A program made the position numbers and the translations under genes. This document shows, piece after piece, positions 33,945 to 42,591 of a stretch of DNA of 64,000 nucleotides. The first letter of the stretch is position 1, and each line of letters starts with the position of its first letter. Source of the DNA: Bifidobacterium oedipodis (GTDB taxonomy: Bacteria; Actinomycetota; Actinomycetes; Actinomycetales; Bifidobacteriaceae); NCBI RefSeq assembly GCF_012932425.1, contig NZ_JAAIII010000006.1, positions 166,336-230,335 of the forward strand, read 5' to 3'. The notes under the pieces were generated by a model, which had not been told where the DNA came from, did not search any database, and worked only from the letters and a program-made list of their open reading frames with translations.

Positions 33945-36917
33945 ATGGTTGATCACAGCAACGATCAATCGACTGTCGATAAGGGCATTGCGGCCCAGCA
34001 GGCTTTGCTGGCCGATGCCGACCCCAGCCTGACCGATGTGGCCGATGTGGCCAAGGCTCTGAACGTCGACCCCAATGTCGGTTTAAGTGAGGCGGAGGCC
34101 AAGCGCCGCCGTGAGAAATTCGGGCCGAACGAGCTGGCCCAAGCACCTCCCGTGCCCAAGTGGAAGAAGTTCCTGCAGCAGTTCCAGGATCCACTGGTCT
34201 ACCTGCTGCTTGCGGCCACCGTGATTTCGGTGATCGCATGGTTCATTGAACGCGCCAACACCGCCCCCGGTGCCGAAGGTGGCGAGGCGCTGCCCTTCGA
34301 TGCGCTGGTAATTGTGCTGATCCTCGTCGTCAACGCCGTGCTTGGCTATATTCAGGAAGCCAAGGCCGAAGCCGCCGTTGAAGCGCTGGCGCAAATGACT
34401 GCGCCACAAACCTCCGTGCTGCGCGACGGCAAAGTGGTGCGTATCAATACTGCTGATGTGGTACCCGGCGACATCATCGTGCTCGCCGAAGGCGACTCCG
34501 TCTCCGCCGACGGCCGCTTGGTAACCGCGGCGTCCCTGCGCATTGCAGAAGCTTCGCTGACCGGCGAATCCGTGCCCGTAGGCAAGAAACCCGAAACCCT
34601 GGCACAGGCCAAGGCGTTGGGCGACCGCGCCAACATGATTTTCAACGGCACCTCCGTCACCCAAGGCACCGGCCGCGCCATCGTGACCGGCACCGGCATG
34701 AACACGCAGGTCGGCAAAATCGCCGACATGCTGTCCGCCACCGAAGACGAGAAAACCCCGCTGCAGAAGGAAATGGACTACGTTTCCAAGATTCTGGGCA
34801 TCGCGGTGTGCATCATCGCCGTTGTGGTGCTGGCGGCGCTCGCCATCATGGAAGGCTTCCATGACATCCACGACGTTATCGACTCGCTGCTGCTGGCCGT
34901 CTCACTGGCTGTGGCCGCCGTGCCGGAGGGCTTGGCTGCGATTCTGACCGTGGTGCTGGCTCTTGGCGTGCAACGCATGGCCGCGCACAATGCCATCGTC
35001 AAGAAACTGCATTCGGTGGAAACCCTCGGTTCCGCTTCCGTGATCTGCTCGGACAAGACCGGCACGCTCACCCGCAACGAGATGACCGTCGAGCGTGTGG
35101 TCACGCCATCCGGCGAAGTGCAGATCACCGGCACTGGTTATGCGCCGGAAGGCCGCATGGTGCTGCCGGCCGGCGTGGACGGCGAATCCGAACGAGGCAT
35201 GGCCATCCGCGACGAAGTCACCGCCACCCTGATCGCCGGCACGCTGGCGAACGATGGCGAACTGCGCGAAGGCGACAAGCCTGGCGCATGGGACATCGTG
35301 GGCGACCCCACCGAAGTGTCGCTGGTTGTCGCCGCGCGCAAGGTGAAGGCCGATCGCAAAGCAAAGCATTACGTTCGCGTCGCCGAGATTCCGTTCACTT
35401 CGGAACGCAAGCGCATGGCCATCGTTGCCAAGGATGACGCCGATTCCGGCAAGCTCACGGTGTTCGCCAAGGGTGCGCCCGATGTGCTGCTGAGCTACTG
35501 CTCGCGCATTCAGGTGGGTGGCCATGTGCGCCCGCTGACCGACGGCGATCGTCAGGATATTCTCGCCACCGTGGAACGCCTTTCCTCCGAGGCCTACCGC
35601 ACGCTGGGACAGGCCTATCGCCCGTTGGAAACCAGTTCGCTGGCCGAGGTTCCCGGCATCGCCGTGAACGCTGCCGGACAGATTTCCGACATCGCCGAAC
35701 AGTCCGGTGCCATCGAAACCGACCTGATTTGGAACGGCATGGTGGGCATTATCGATCCGCCGCGCACCGAAGTGCGCGACTCCGTGGCCGAAGCTCACCG
35801 CGCCGGCATTCGCGCCGTTATGATCACCGGCGACCACCCGCTGACCGCCGCACGCATCGCCTCCGATCTGGGCATTATCGAGTCCGGTGGCAAGGCTTTG
35901 ACCGGCGATCAGCTTGACGCGCTTGCCTCCAAGGGCGACGCCGCATTCGACAAGGCAACCTCCGAAGTGTCCGTCTACGCCCGTGTGGCCCCCGAGCACA
36001 AGCTCAAGATCGTGGAGTCGCTGCAACGTCAGGGCAATATCGTGGCCATGACCGGCGACGGTGTGAACGACGCTCCCGCGGTCAAGTCTGCCGATATCGG
36101 CGTGGCCATGGGCATCACCGGCACCGAGGTCACCAAGCAAAGCGCCAAGATGATTCTGGCGGATGACAATTTCTCCACCATCGTCGCCGCCGTGCGCGAA
36201 GGTCGCGTGATCTTCGACAACATCAGGAAGTTCCTGCGCTATCTGCTGAGCTCCAACGTGGGCGAAGTGTTCACCGTGTTCTTCGGCGTGGTACTTGCCG
36301 GATTCCTCGGCATCTCCCAGCCGGATTCGGTGGGCGTCACCGTGCCGCTGCTGGCCACCCAGCTGCTGTGGATCAATCTGCTGACCGATGCGGCACCGGC
36401 CCTGGCCATGGGCGTGGACCCGCAGACCGAAGACGTGATGAACCGCAGGCCGCGCAAGCTCACCGACCGTGTGATCGACGCCTCGATGTGGGGCGACATC
36501 ATCTACATCGGCGTCATCATGGCTGCTGTCACGCTGATCGGCATGGATATGCACCTGTCGGGTGGCCTGTTCACCGACCGTTCGGTGGATGCGCTCGGAC
36601 ATGAGGCGCAGATGGTTGAGGCACGCACCATGGGCTTCACGATTCTGGTGTTCGCCCAGCTGTTCAACGCCCTCGCCTCCCGCTCGCATGCACAGTCCGC
36701 GTTCGTGGGTCTGTTCTCCAACAAGTGGCTGTGGGGTGCCATCGGCATCTCTGTCGTACTGCAGCTGGTGGTGATTTACGTACCGTTCCTCAACTCCGCG
36801 TTCGGCACCACGCCGCTGTCGGCGATGGCATGGCTGGAATGCATCGGTCTGGCCGCGTTCGTGTTGGTCGCCTCCGAGCTGCGCAAGCTGGTGCTCAGGA
36901 TGATGGCCAAGAAGTAG
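33945..36917 (+). CDS. P-type cation-transporting ATPase, probably Ca2+
   Basis: A 990-residue P2-type ATPase; AAGGAG precedes the start. It has a cation-ATPase N-domain (KALNVDPNVGLSEAEA), the actuator motif SLTGESVPV, PEGL in membrane segment 4 (AAVPEGLAAI), and the phosphorylation site CSDKTGTLTRNE (Asp about 367). The ATP site includes KGAPDVL, the hinge is MTGDGVNDAPAVKSADIG, and six C-terminal membrane segments follow. PEGL and the N...D pattern in segment 6 (INLLTDAAPALAMG) fit Ca2+/Mn2+ pumps such as PMR1/SERCA types. It probably exports Ca2+. A terminator follows at 36985. Confidence 0.9.
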   Translation: MVDHSNDQSTVDKGIAAQQALLADADPSLTDVADVAKALNVDPNVGLSEAEAKRRREKFGPNELAQAPPVPKWKKFLQQFQDPLVYLLLAATVISVIAWFIERANTAPGAEGGEALPFDALVIVLILVVNAVLGYIQEAKAEAAVEALAQMTAPQTSVLRDGKVVRINTADVVPGDIIVLAEGDSVSADGRLVTAASLRIAEASLTGESVPVGKKPETLAQAKALGDRANMIFNGTSVTQGTGRAIVTGTGMNTQVGKIADMLSATEDEKTPLQKEMDYVSKILGIAVCIIAVVVLAALAIMEGFHDIHDVIDSLLLAVSLAVAAVPEGLAAILTVVLALGVQRMAAHNAIVKKLHSVETLGSASVICSDKTGTLTRNEMTVERVVTPSGEVQITGTGYAPEGRMVLPAGVDGESERGMAIRDEVTATLIAGTLANDGELREGDKPGAWDIVGDPTEVSLVVAARKVKADRKAKHYVRVAEIPFTSERKRMAIVAKDDADSGKLTVFAKGAPDVLLSYCSRIQVGGHVRPLTDGDRQDILATVERLSSEAYRTLGQAYRPLETSSLAEVPGIAVNAAGQISDIAEQSGAIETDLIWNGMVGIIDPPRTEVRDSVAEAHRAGIRAVMITGDHPLTAARIASDLGIIESGGKALTGDQLDALASKGDAAFDKATSEVSVYARVAPEHKLKIVESLQRQGNIVAMTGDGVNDAPAVKSADIGVAMGITGTEVTKQSAKMILADDNFSTIVAAVREGRVIFDNIRKFLRYLLSSNVGEVFTVFFGVVLAGFLGISQPDSVGVTVPLLATQLLWINLLTDAAPALAMGVDPQTEDVMNRRPRKLTDRVIDASMWGDIIYIGVIMAAVTLIGMDMHLSGGLFTDRSVDALGHEAQMVEARTMGFTILVFAQLFNALASRSHAQSAFVGLFSNKWLWGAIGISVVLQLVVIYVPFLNSAFGTTPLSAMAWLECIGLAAFVLVASELRKLVLRMMAKK

Positions 36918-36984
36918 TTGCAGGCCTTTATCGAACGCCGGTAATGAACACCGAATAGAGGCTGACTAACAGCCAGATAACGAT

Positions 36985-37025
36985 AATGCCCCTTAGCGCG
37001 GTTCAGTTCCGCACTGAGGGGCATT
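36985..37025. terminator. Bidirectional terminator
   Basis: Long stem aatgcccct(t)agcgcgg / ccgc(a)ctg aggggcatt with an inner bulge, between the convergent P-type ATPase and membrane-protein genes. Confidence 0.7.
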
Positions 37026-37191
37026 CGTATGCGTGGAATTGGTGACGGGTGCGATGGTTGCCGGACGGTGCTTGCCAGCTCACGAACCTCACTGGCTGAC
37101 TCATCAACTACTGCGAACAGTAGCTGGTTCTCGTTGGCTGTAGCGGGCGGCAGCCAACCGTAACCCGATAGCTACCGGTAGCTAGTAGCAA

Positions 37192-38646
37192 TCAATTGGT
37201 TGTGCCGGATTCCGTCTCGCCGTCGGTGGTGCCAGTGGTGGTATCTGTAGTATTGCCGTTGCTATTGGTATCGCTATTGTTGGCGTCGGTATCAGTGCCG
37301 TTGTTGGTGTCAGTGCCATTGGTATCGCTGGTGTTGGCGTTGGCTTCGGCATCGGTTTTGGCCTGAATCGAAGCGTTCACATCCGACTCGGCCTTCTGCA
37401 GTGCGGAAATCGCGTTATTGACATCCGTTTCGGAAGGTTTGTCGCCGCCCAGCACGCTATTCGCGCTGGCGATGGCGGACTGCAGTGCCGTGCGCGTATT
37501 TTCGTCGGCCACGGTACCCGCCGAATTATTCAGCGTGCTCTGTGCCTGCTCAATGGCCGAACTCAACGTTGATTTCAGTGCATTGACACTGGCCGAATTC
37601 TTGGAATCGTCCACGGCCTTAACGGCGGCATTGATGGCGTCCGTCTGCGAGGTGACGGTATCCAATTGGTCGCGCATATCAGAGGCGCGTTTTTTCAGTT
37701 CGTCAGCAGTGAGTGTGGCGGTGCATTCAGTGGTGTCCGCTGGAGTGGACGCGTTCTGCAGGGCGTTGTTCAGGGTGCTGAGCGTACCGGAATCAGTCAC
37801 CTGGTCTGCAGGTGTTTGCGCGGCGCTCTGCCCGTTGGTCACCGCTGTGGTCAGTTCCTTTTTGGCGGCATCATATTGCTTCGCGGCCGTCTGGCATTCG
37901 GCCAACGCCGCAGCCTGAGTGACTTTGGTGCCGTTGGAACGCCACCAGAACACCCCGCCGATGATCAGTGCGAGTACCACGATAACGGCGATGACAATGC
38001 CGACGATTTTGCCGGTGTTCGACTTCGAGCCGCTCTTGCGCTTTCCCTGAGGCGCATCGTTGGAATCCGAGCCATCGTTGGCAAGAGGATCAATCGGCGC
38101 GATTGAAGGAGGCATAGTCAGCGGTTGTGCGCTGGCATTGGCATCGCTGACTGGCGAGAACACTTGGGTTGCAGCAGCATTTGACGAATCAGCTGGGGCC
38201 GTGCCCAGAGCGCCGGAAGTGTACGGCTGGGTTGCGGCTATGGTCGGCTGATCCACGGGGAACTGTGCGGCGGCATAAGGTTGGGTTGCGGCGACAGTTG
38301 GCTGATCCGTCGAGGATTGCGCGCCGGCAGCATACGGTTGGGAGGTGTACGGCTGTGTGGCATCCGGCGTATACGGCATCGCCTGCGTGGGCGCGGCAGC
38401 CTGGGTCGGTTGGAAGGCCTGTGTTGCCGCGGACTGATCCGCCGGCAGAAAGCGCTGCGTGGCCTGATCCCACACATACTGCGGCTGATTGTGAGCGTCC
38501 TGACCGGCTGTTGGCGTTGGCGTAGTGGCGGCCGGCGTTGGTTGTGTTACTGCAGTGGGCATATCCGGCAGGGGAGGCACCGAAGGCTGCTTGCGTTTCT
38601 CGTGATGCTGGAAATCGAAATCAAAACCACCATCGCTATTGGTCAT
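37192..38646 (-). CDS. Single-span membrane protein with TQ-rich cytoplasmic repeats and low-complexity tail
   Basis: A 484-residue protein not assigned to a known family. Residues about 1-205 are a Pro/Gln/Thr/Ala-rich cytoplasmic region with repeated ATQPY, ATQAF and ATQVF motifs, including two near-identical segments with DQPT...AATQPY. One membrane segment follows (about 212-235, IVGIVIAVIVVLALIIGGVFWW), preceded by a basic RKSGSKSNTGK. The outer part (about 245-435) is predicted coiled coil, with two Cys (AECQTA and TTECTA) that could form a disulfide. The end is an Asn/Thr/Asp/Gly tail. The N-terminal TQ motifs resemble targets of Ser/Thr kinases bound by FHA domains. A role as a wall-linked sensor is speculation. 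Confidence 0.75.
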   Translation of the reverse strand: MTNSDGGFDFDFQHHEKRKQPSVPPLPDMPTAVTQPTPAATTPTPTAGQDAHNQPQYVWDQATQRFLPADQSAATQAFQPTQAAAPTQAMPYTPDATQPYTSQPYAAGAQSSTDQPTVAATQPYAAAQFPVDQPTIAATQPYTSGALGTAPADSSNAAATQVFSPVSDANASAQPLTMPPSIAPIDPLANDGSDSNDAPQGKRKSGSKSNTGKIVGIVIAVIVVLALIIGGVFWWRSNGTKVTQAAALAECQTAAKQYDAAKKELTTAVTNGQSAAQTPADQVTDSGTLSTLNNALQNASTPADTTECTATLTADELKKRASDMRDQLDTVTSQTDAINAAVKAVDDSKNSASVNALKSTLSSAIEQAQSTLNNSAGTVADENTRTALQSAIASANSVLGGDKPSETDVNNAISALQKAESDVNASIQAKTDAEANANTSDTNGTDTNNGTDTDANNSDTNSNGNTTDTTTGTTDGETESGTTN

Positions 38647-38737
38647 GAACGCTCCTTACCTAGGTGAGAACACATGCTTGCGCGCACTGTGGAACAAATA
38701 ACTATGCGATTGCGGACAATGGCGCAGGCGGCGCGAA

Positions 38738-39319
38738 TTAATCGTCGATACGCGCGCGATAGAAATTTTCGTAGGATCGGCTTGGCGTCGGCCCACGCTG
38801 GCCCTGATAATGCGAGCCAGTGCCCTTGGAACCATATGGATGCTCGGCTGGCGAACTGAGCTGGAAAAAGCACATCTGACCGATTTTCATACCCGGCCAC
38901 AACTTAACCGGCAGCGTCGAAACATTGGACAGCTCCAGCGTGATATGCCCTTCGAATCCAGGGTCGATGAATCCGGCCGTCGAATGAGTCAGAATGCCAA
39001 GGCGGCCCAGCGAGCTTTTGCCCTCTAAACGTGCCGCAATGGTCGGATCCAGCTTGACGTATTCCCACGTGGATCCCAGCGCAAACTCTCCGGGATGCAG
39101 AATCCACGGCTCGTCCGGAGCGACTTCGAACTGTTCAGTCAGCGCACCCTGGTTCTCAGCCGGATCCACATAGGTGTAGGCGTGATTGTTGAACAAGCGG
39201 AAGTATCGATCCAGACGCACGTCGATGGAGGCGGGCTGCACCATCTCGGGACTCCACGGCTCCATCGCAATATGGCCTTCGGCCTGTGCGGCGAGAATGT
39301 CGCGATCGGACAGCAGCAT
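38738..39319 (-). CDS. dcd: dCTP deaminase
   Basis: A 193-residue enzyme that converts dCTP to dUTP, or directly to dUMP in bifunctional actinobacterial forms, for dTTP supply. Family motifs are MLLSDRDI at the start, [21 protein letters not shown] with the adjoining [14 protein letters not shown] (substrate and catalytic region), and the C-terminal [14 protein letters not shown] lid. Length is normal for the family. The start at 39319 has CAAGGAG upstream (minus strand). Confidence 0.93.
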   Translation of the reverse strand: MLLSDRDILAAQAEGHIAMEPWSPEMVQPASIDVRLDRYFRLFNNHAYTYVDPAENQGALTEQFEVAPDEPWILHPGEFALGSTWEYVKLDPTIAARLEGKSSLGRLGILTHSTAGFIDPGFEGHITLELSNVSTLPVKLWPGMKIGQMCFFQLSSPAEHPYGSKGTGSHYQGQRGPTPSRSYENFYRARIDD

Positions 39320-39783
39320 ATGAAACTCCTTGGCATGCGTGGTAAATACTGCCCCTAAGTCTAACCCAACCTCTTCCGCCTAGTAGGGCTTGCTTTACGA
39401 AGCTTACGAACCATACGCTTCGGCTATCGAGCCATGATGGGGAGTGGAGGATAAGGCAAGAAAAAACTTTCAGGTTATTCTCAGACAAACACAGCAATAA
39501 GCACAGGAACAGGTGATTACATAATACATGTCAGCGAAATACAGAAGCTGGCCAGGAGCCGCAGCAGTTCCCGACAATTGAACCCCTTTCTTCTTCTCTC
39601 TCCTTTCTCTCCCCGGTGGTCCCCCCACCGGGGTTCTTTTTTTGTCTGACATCCGTCGACTCGTTGGACTGGTTCAGCGGGCTGACTTGTTGAACCGACT
39701 TATTGGGCTGATTCATTCCTTGGAATGAGTGCTTCGAGTGCATAAGCGCGTTAGACTTGGGGTGAACGGCAAAGGGGGCGTCG
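39320..39783 (+). other. 464-bp intergenic region with strong terminator; possible small RNA
   Basis: No credible gene. The plus strand has a promoter candidate TTGCTT (39390) / TACGCT (39413) with a 17-bp spacer, and a strong terminator at 39611-39643, with no open frame between them that has a ribosome site. That would give an RNA of about 220 bases. I do not recognise it as tmRNA, SRP RNA or RNase P RNA. Confidence 0.35.
39611..39643 (+). terminator. Rho-independent terminator with T-run
   Basis: Stem ccccggtgg (39611-39619) / ccaccgggg (39625-39633) followed by TTCTTTTTTT. It is oriented for plus-strand transcription, although no plus-strand gene lies immediately upstream. Confidence 0.85.
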
Positions 39784-40668
39784 ATGACCAACAACAACGA
39801 GAATTACGATTTCTTTGGGGGTGCCGAATACCAGGATTCACCGCAGCGACATACCGGCCGACGCAGCGGCGGACGCATTGGCAGCTTCCGCACCCCACGA
39901 CTGAAAACCAGCAGCCCTGCATCGCGACTATTGCGCAAGCTGGCGCTGCTCACAGGCTGCATGGCCGTGTTGGTATCGGCTGCCTCTGCCGTGCATGAAG
40001 TCGCTCCGTTCGCCATTTCCTTTCTGGTGTCGGTGCCCGGCCGCTATATTGCGCTTGCCGGCGCGATACTGATTGCAATCACCATGATTCTGGTGATTGC
40101 GGCACGCGCCTCCATGCCACGCTACGCCACACACGGCGGCGTCGGTGCCGGCGGCATTGTTGCGCTGGTGGCGGCGATTGTGCTGCTTACCGTCGGTGTG
40201 GCCGTTGGCGTGCTGTTCCCCGAAGGCTTGGTGCAACGGCAGGAACGTGACGTGGCACCGGTGGATAACACCGCACAAATGGAACAGGGTATCGAACAGG
40301 TGGCGGGCACCTGTGAATCAGGCTGGCAGGGTATGAATTCTGGAGGTCTTCCCGGCATTATCACTGTGCAGGTGTGCGAGGATCGTCGTGTGGCCTTCGT
40401 CTCCTTCGATTCAGAAGCGTCAGCGACCATTGGCCGCATACCGGTGCAAAGCGGCATTTCCACGCTGCTTGCCCAGAACGCCGGCAACGAGCAGGCGCAG
40501 GGCGACTGGCGGCTGCTGAGCGGCGAACGCTGGACGGTGTTCGGCGAGGCGCCGACCATCAGCGCATTGCAGCAGCAGTGGGGTGGCAGTATTTCGACAG
40601 TTGATGCCGGAGATGCCGGAGATACCGGGGATTCCGCTGGATCCGATAGCTCTGCTACGGCTCAGTAG
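39784..40668 (+). CDS. Membrane protein of unknown function
   Basis: A 294-residue protein; AAAGGGGG precedes the ATG. The N-terminus (about 1-45) is polar and Arg-rich. Three membrane segments follow (about 50-75, 85-105 and 117-142), and the C-terminal part (about 145-294) is probably extracellular. It contains two Cys (GTCESGW and VQVCEDRR), a Trp-rich core (DWRLLSGERWTVFG) and an acidic tail with DAGDAGDTGDSAG. I do not recognise a family. It is a single gene, followed after 72 bp by the esterase. Confidence 0.7.
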   Translation: MTNNNENYDFFGGAEYQDSPQRHTGRRSGGRIGSFRTPRLKTSSPASRLLRKLALLTGCMAVLVSAASAVHEVAPFAISFLVSVPGRYIALAGAILIAITMILVIAARASMPRYATHGGVGAGGIVALVAAIVLLTVGVAVGVLFPEGLVQRQERDVAPVDNTAQMEQGIEQVAGTCESGWQGMNSGGLPGIITVQVCEDRRVAFVSFDSEASATIGRIPVQSGISTLLAQNAGNEQAQGDWRLLSGERWTVFGEAPTISALQQQWGGSISTVDAGDAGDTGDSAGSDSSATAQ

Positions 40669-40740
40669 ATTCACGAGTGTGAGGCAAATCATGCCCATAC
40701 GGGTATGAGGCTGCACATTGCGCGCATATATTGAGAAAGT

Positions 40741-41499
40741 ATGAGCGAAGCAGCGAATAGCAATCCAGCGTTGGTCGGCCGTGAAGCCACTGTGGTTCCC
40801 GGTCGTTTTGGAGACCCTCTTAGCGTGGAACATGTGTTGACCTCGCGCGGCGGATATGATCAGCATCCCACGCACCCGCTGTTCCTGTGTCTGCATGGCT
40901 GGGGATCCAACGAGGAGGAGATGGCGGATGTGATGCGCCTGATCGCCCCCTACAACGATTTCGTGGCATTACGTGGGCCGCTGGTGCTGGAAGAAGCGCC
41001 GGAGGGCAGTCGCGAGGCCGGCAACTACGCATGGTTCCATGATTGCCTGCCGATTGGTGAGGATTTGGATTACGACGCCTATGCCGCCGCCCAGGCCGTC
41101 GACCGATGGGTGAGCGAACACATCGCCGTCGACCGGCCGGTGGTGCCTCTCGGTTTTTCGCAGGGTGGTGCCATTGCCGTGCATCTGCTGCGTATCAATC
41201 CTGAGCGATACCGTGCGGTGATTTCGTTGTCCGGTTTTAACGCGCCCGGTCAGGTGCCGGGCACGGCTCCGGCTGATGACCGCCTGCCAGATCTTGATAT
41301 TCCGGTGTTCTACGCGTACGGCAAAAGGGATGCGGTGATTCCCAAGTATGAATTGTTCGCCGCCGCCGCATGGCTTGAGGAGCATACGTGGCTCAAAACC
41401 AAAAGCTATCGTGCCCTCGACCACAACGTCAGTTTGGAGGAATTCGCCGATCTGCGCCAGTGGCTGCTGGACAACGACATCACCTCCGGCGTGCTCTGA
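40741..41499 (+). CDS. Phospholipase/carboxylesterase-type alpha/beta hydrolase
   Basis: A 252-residue alpha/beta hydrolase. The oxyanion region is FLCLHGWGSNEEE, the nucleophile Ser is in LGFSQGGAIAVH, the acid is Asp in AYGKRDAVIP, and the catalytic His is in ALDHNVSLEE. This layout fits the carboxylesterase/lysophospholipase (YpfH/EstB-like) family. It is cytoplasmic, and the substrate is unknown. It lies 59 bp before the TauE gene on the same strand. Confidence 0.83.
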   Translation: MSEAANSNPALVGREATVVPGRFGDPLSVEHVLTSRGGYDQHPTHPLFLCLHGWGSNEEEMADVMRLIAPYNDFVALRGPLVLEEAPEGSREAGNYAWFHDCLPIGEDLDYDAYAAAQAVDRWVSEHIAVDRPVVPLGFSQGGAIAVHLLRINPERYRAVISLSGFNAPGQVPGTAPADDRLPDLDIPVFYAYGKRDAVIPKYELFAAAAWLEEHTWLKTKSYRALDHNVSLEEFADLRQWLLDNDITSGVL

Positions 41500-41558
41500 C
41501 GGCAGTCTGATGATACGACGCAATCATTCGCGGTCGTGGTAGGCATAGACTGGGGGCC

Positions 41559-42383
41559 ATGAGTGAAGCAAAGATTGACGAGAATCATTTGGATGAATCT
41601 CCCCGTGGCATTGCCATCATGGCTGCGGTGGGTGTGGCAGTCGGTATCCTGTCTGGCCTGTTCGGCATCGGCGGCGGCACGGTAATCGTACCGGCCTTGG
41701 TGTGGTTGGGACTGACCCAGCGGCATGCGGCCGCCACCTCTATGCTGGCGATCGTACCTACCTCCATCTCCGGCGTGATTTCCTATGCCCTCAACGGCCA
41801 CGTTGATTGGATTGCCGCACTGCTGGTGTTCTGTGGCATGTTTGTTGGCGGGCAGATAGGTTCCTGGCTGCTGTCTCGACTGCCTGAACTGGTGCTGCGC
41901 TGGGTGTTCGTGGCGTTCCTGGTATTCGTTATCATCAATCAGGCACTGTTCGTGCCCTCGCGTGATTCGGCCATCGACCTGAACGTTGCCACCGGCATCG
42001 AAATGGCAGTGTTCGGTATTGTCGCCGGCGTACTGGCCGGTCTGCTGGGCATTGGCGGCGGAGCGATCTGTGTGCCGGCGCTCTCGATTCTGTTCAATGC
42101 CTCCGATCTGATCGCCCGCGGTACGTCGCTGCTGGCCATGTTCCCCAACGCCATCACCACTTCCGTGGCCAACGTGAAGCGTGGCATGGTGCACACCAAG
42201 GCTGCGCTGATCATCGGCATCATCGCCGCCTGCATCACACCATTCGGCACATGGTTGGCCGGTATCGCCAGCCCGAGCGTGAATACCATGCTGTTCATCG
42301 TCTACCTGGCCGCACTGCTGCTGCGCAGTATTTTCGTGGCATGGAAGGCCACCAAGGCCGCCCAAGCCGCCAAGGCAGCCTAG
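41559..42383 (+). CDS. TauE/SafE-family anion permease
   Basis: A 274-residue membrane protein with about eight segments. Two internally repeated halves each start with the family motif: SGLFGIGGGTVIVPAL (about 30-45) and AGLLGIGGGAICVPAL (about 160-175). Family members export sulfite or sulfoacetate or move related anions; the substrate here is not clear. A terminator follows at 42427. Confidence 0.87.
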   Translation: MSEAKIDENHLDESPRGIAIMAAVGVAVGILSGLFGIGGGTVIVPALVWLGLTQRHAAATSMLAIVPTSISGVISYALNGHVDWIAALLVFCGMFVGGQIGSWLLSRLPELVLRWVFVAFLVFVIINQALFVPSRDSAIDLNVATGIEMAVFGIVAGVLAGLLGIGGGAICVPALSILFNASDLIARGTSLLAMFPNAITTSVANVKRGMVHTKAALIIGIIAACITPFGTWLAGIASPSVNTMLFIVYLAALLLRSIFVAWKATKAAQAAKAA

Positions 42384-42426
42384 CGGCAGGTGCCATCCGA
42401 TCGGTACGTTTCGATACATCACATAG

Positions 42427-42460
42427 AGTGGGCGGTCCGTCATGCGGCGGGCCGCCCACT
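42427..42460 (+). terminator. Terminator after the TauE gene
   Basis: 13-bp stem agtgggcggtccg / cgggccgcccact with one mismatch and a 7-8-base loop, 44 bases after the stop. Confidence 0.7.
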
Positions 42461-42591
42461 GGCATATTCGGCGACAATCGCACGGTTCGGAGGCACTACA
42501 CAGGCAATAGTCACGGCAACTGACGGCGTAATTTCCGGCAATTTCCCGGCGTTCCCCATATACTTGTCTTGGCTGAGAGAAAGGTGGGACA

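Noticed and set aside
39470..39797. Short minus-strand frames across the terminator at 39611
   Set aside because: They run through the hairpin and pyrimidine tract, giving low-complexity peptides without start signals.
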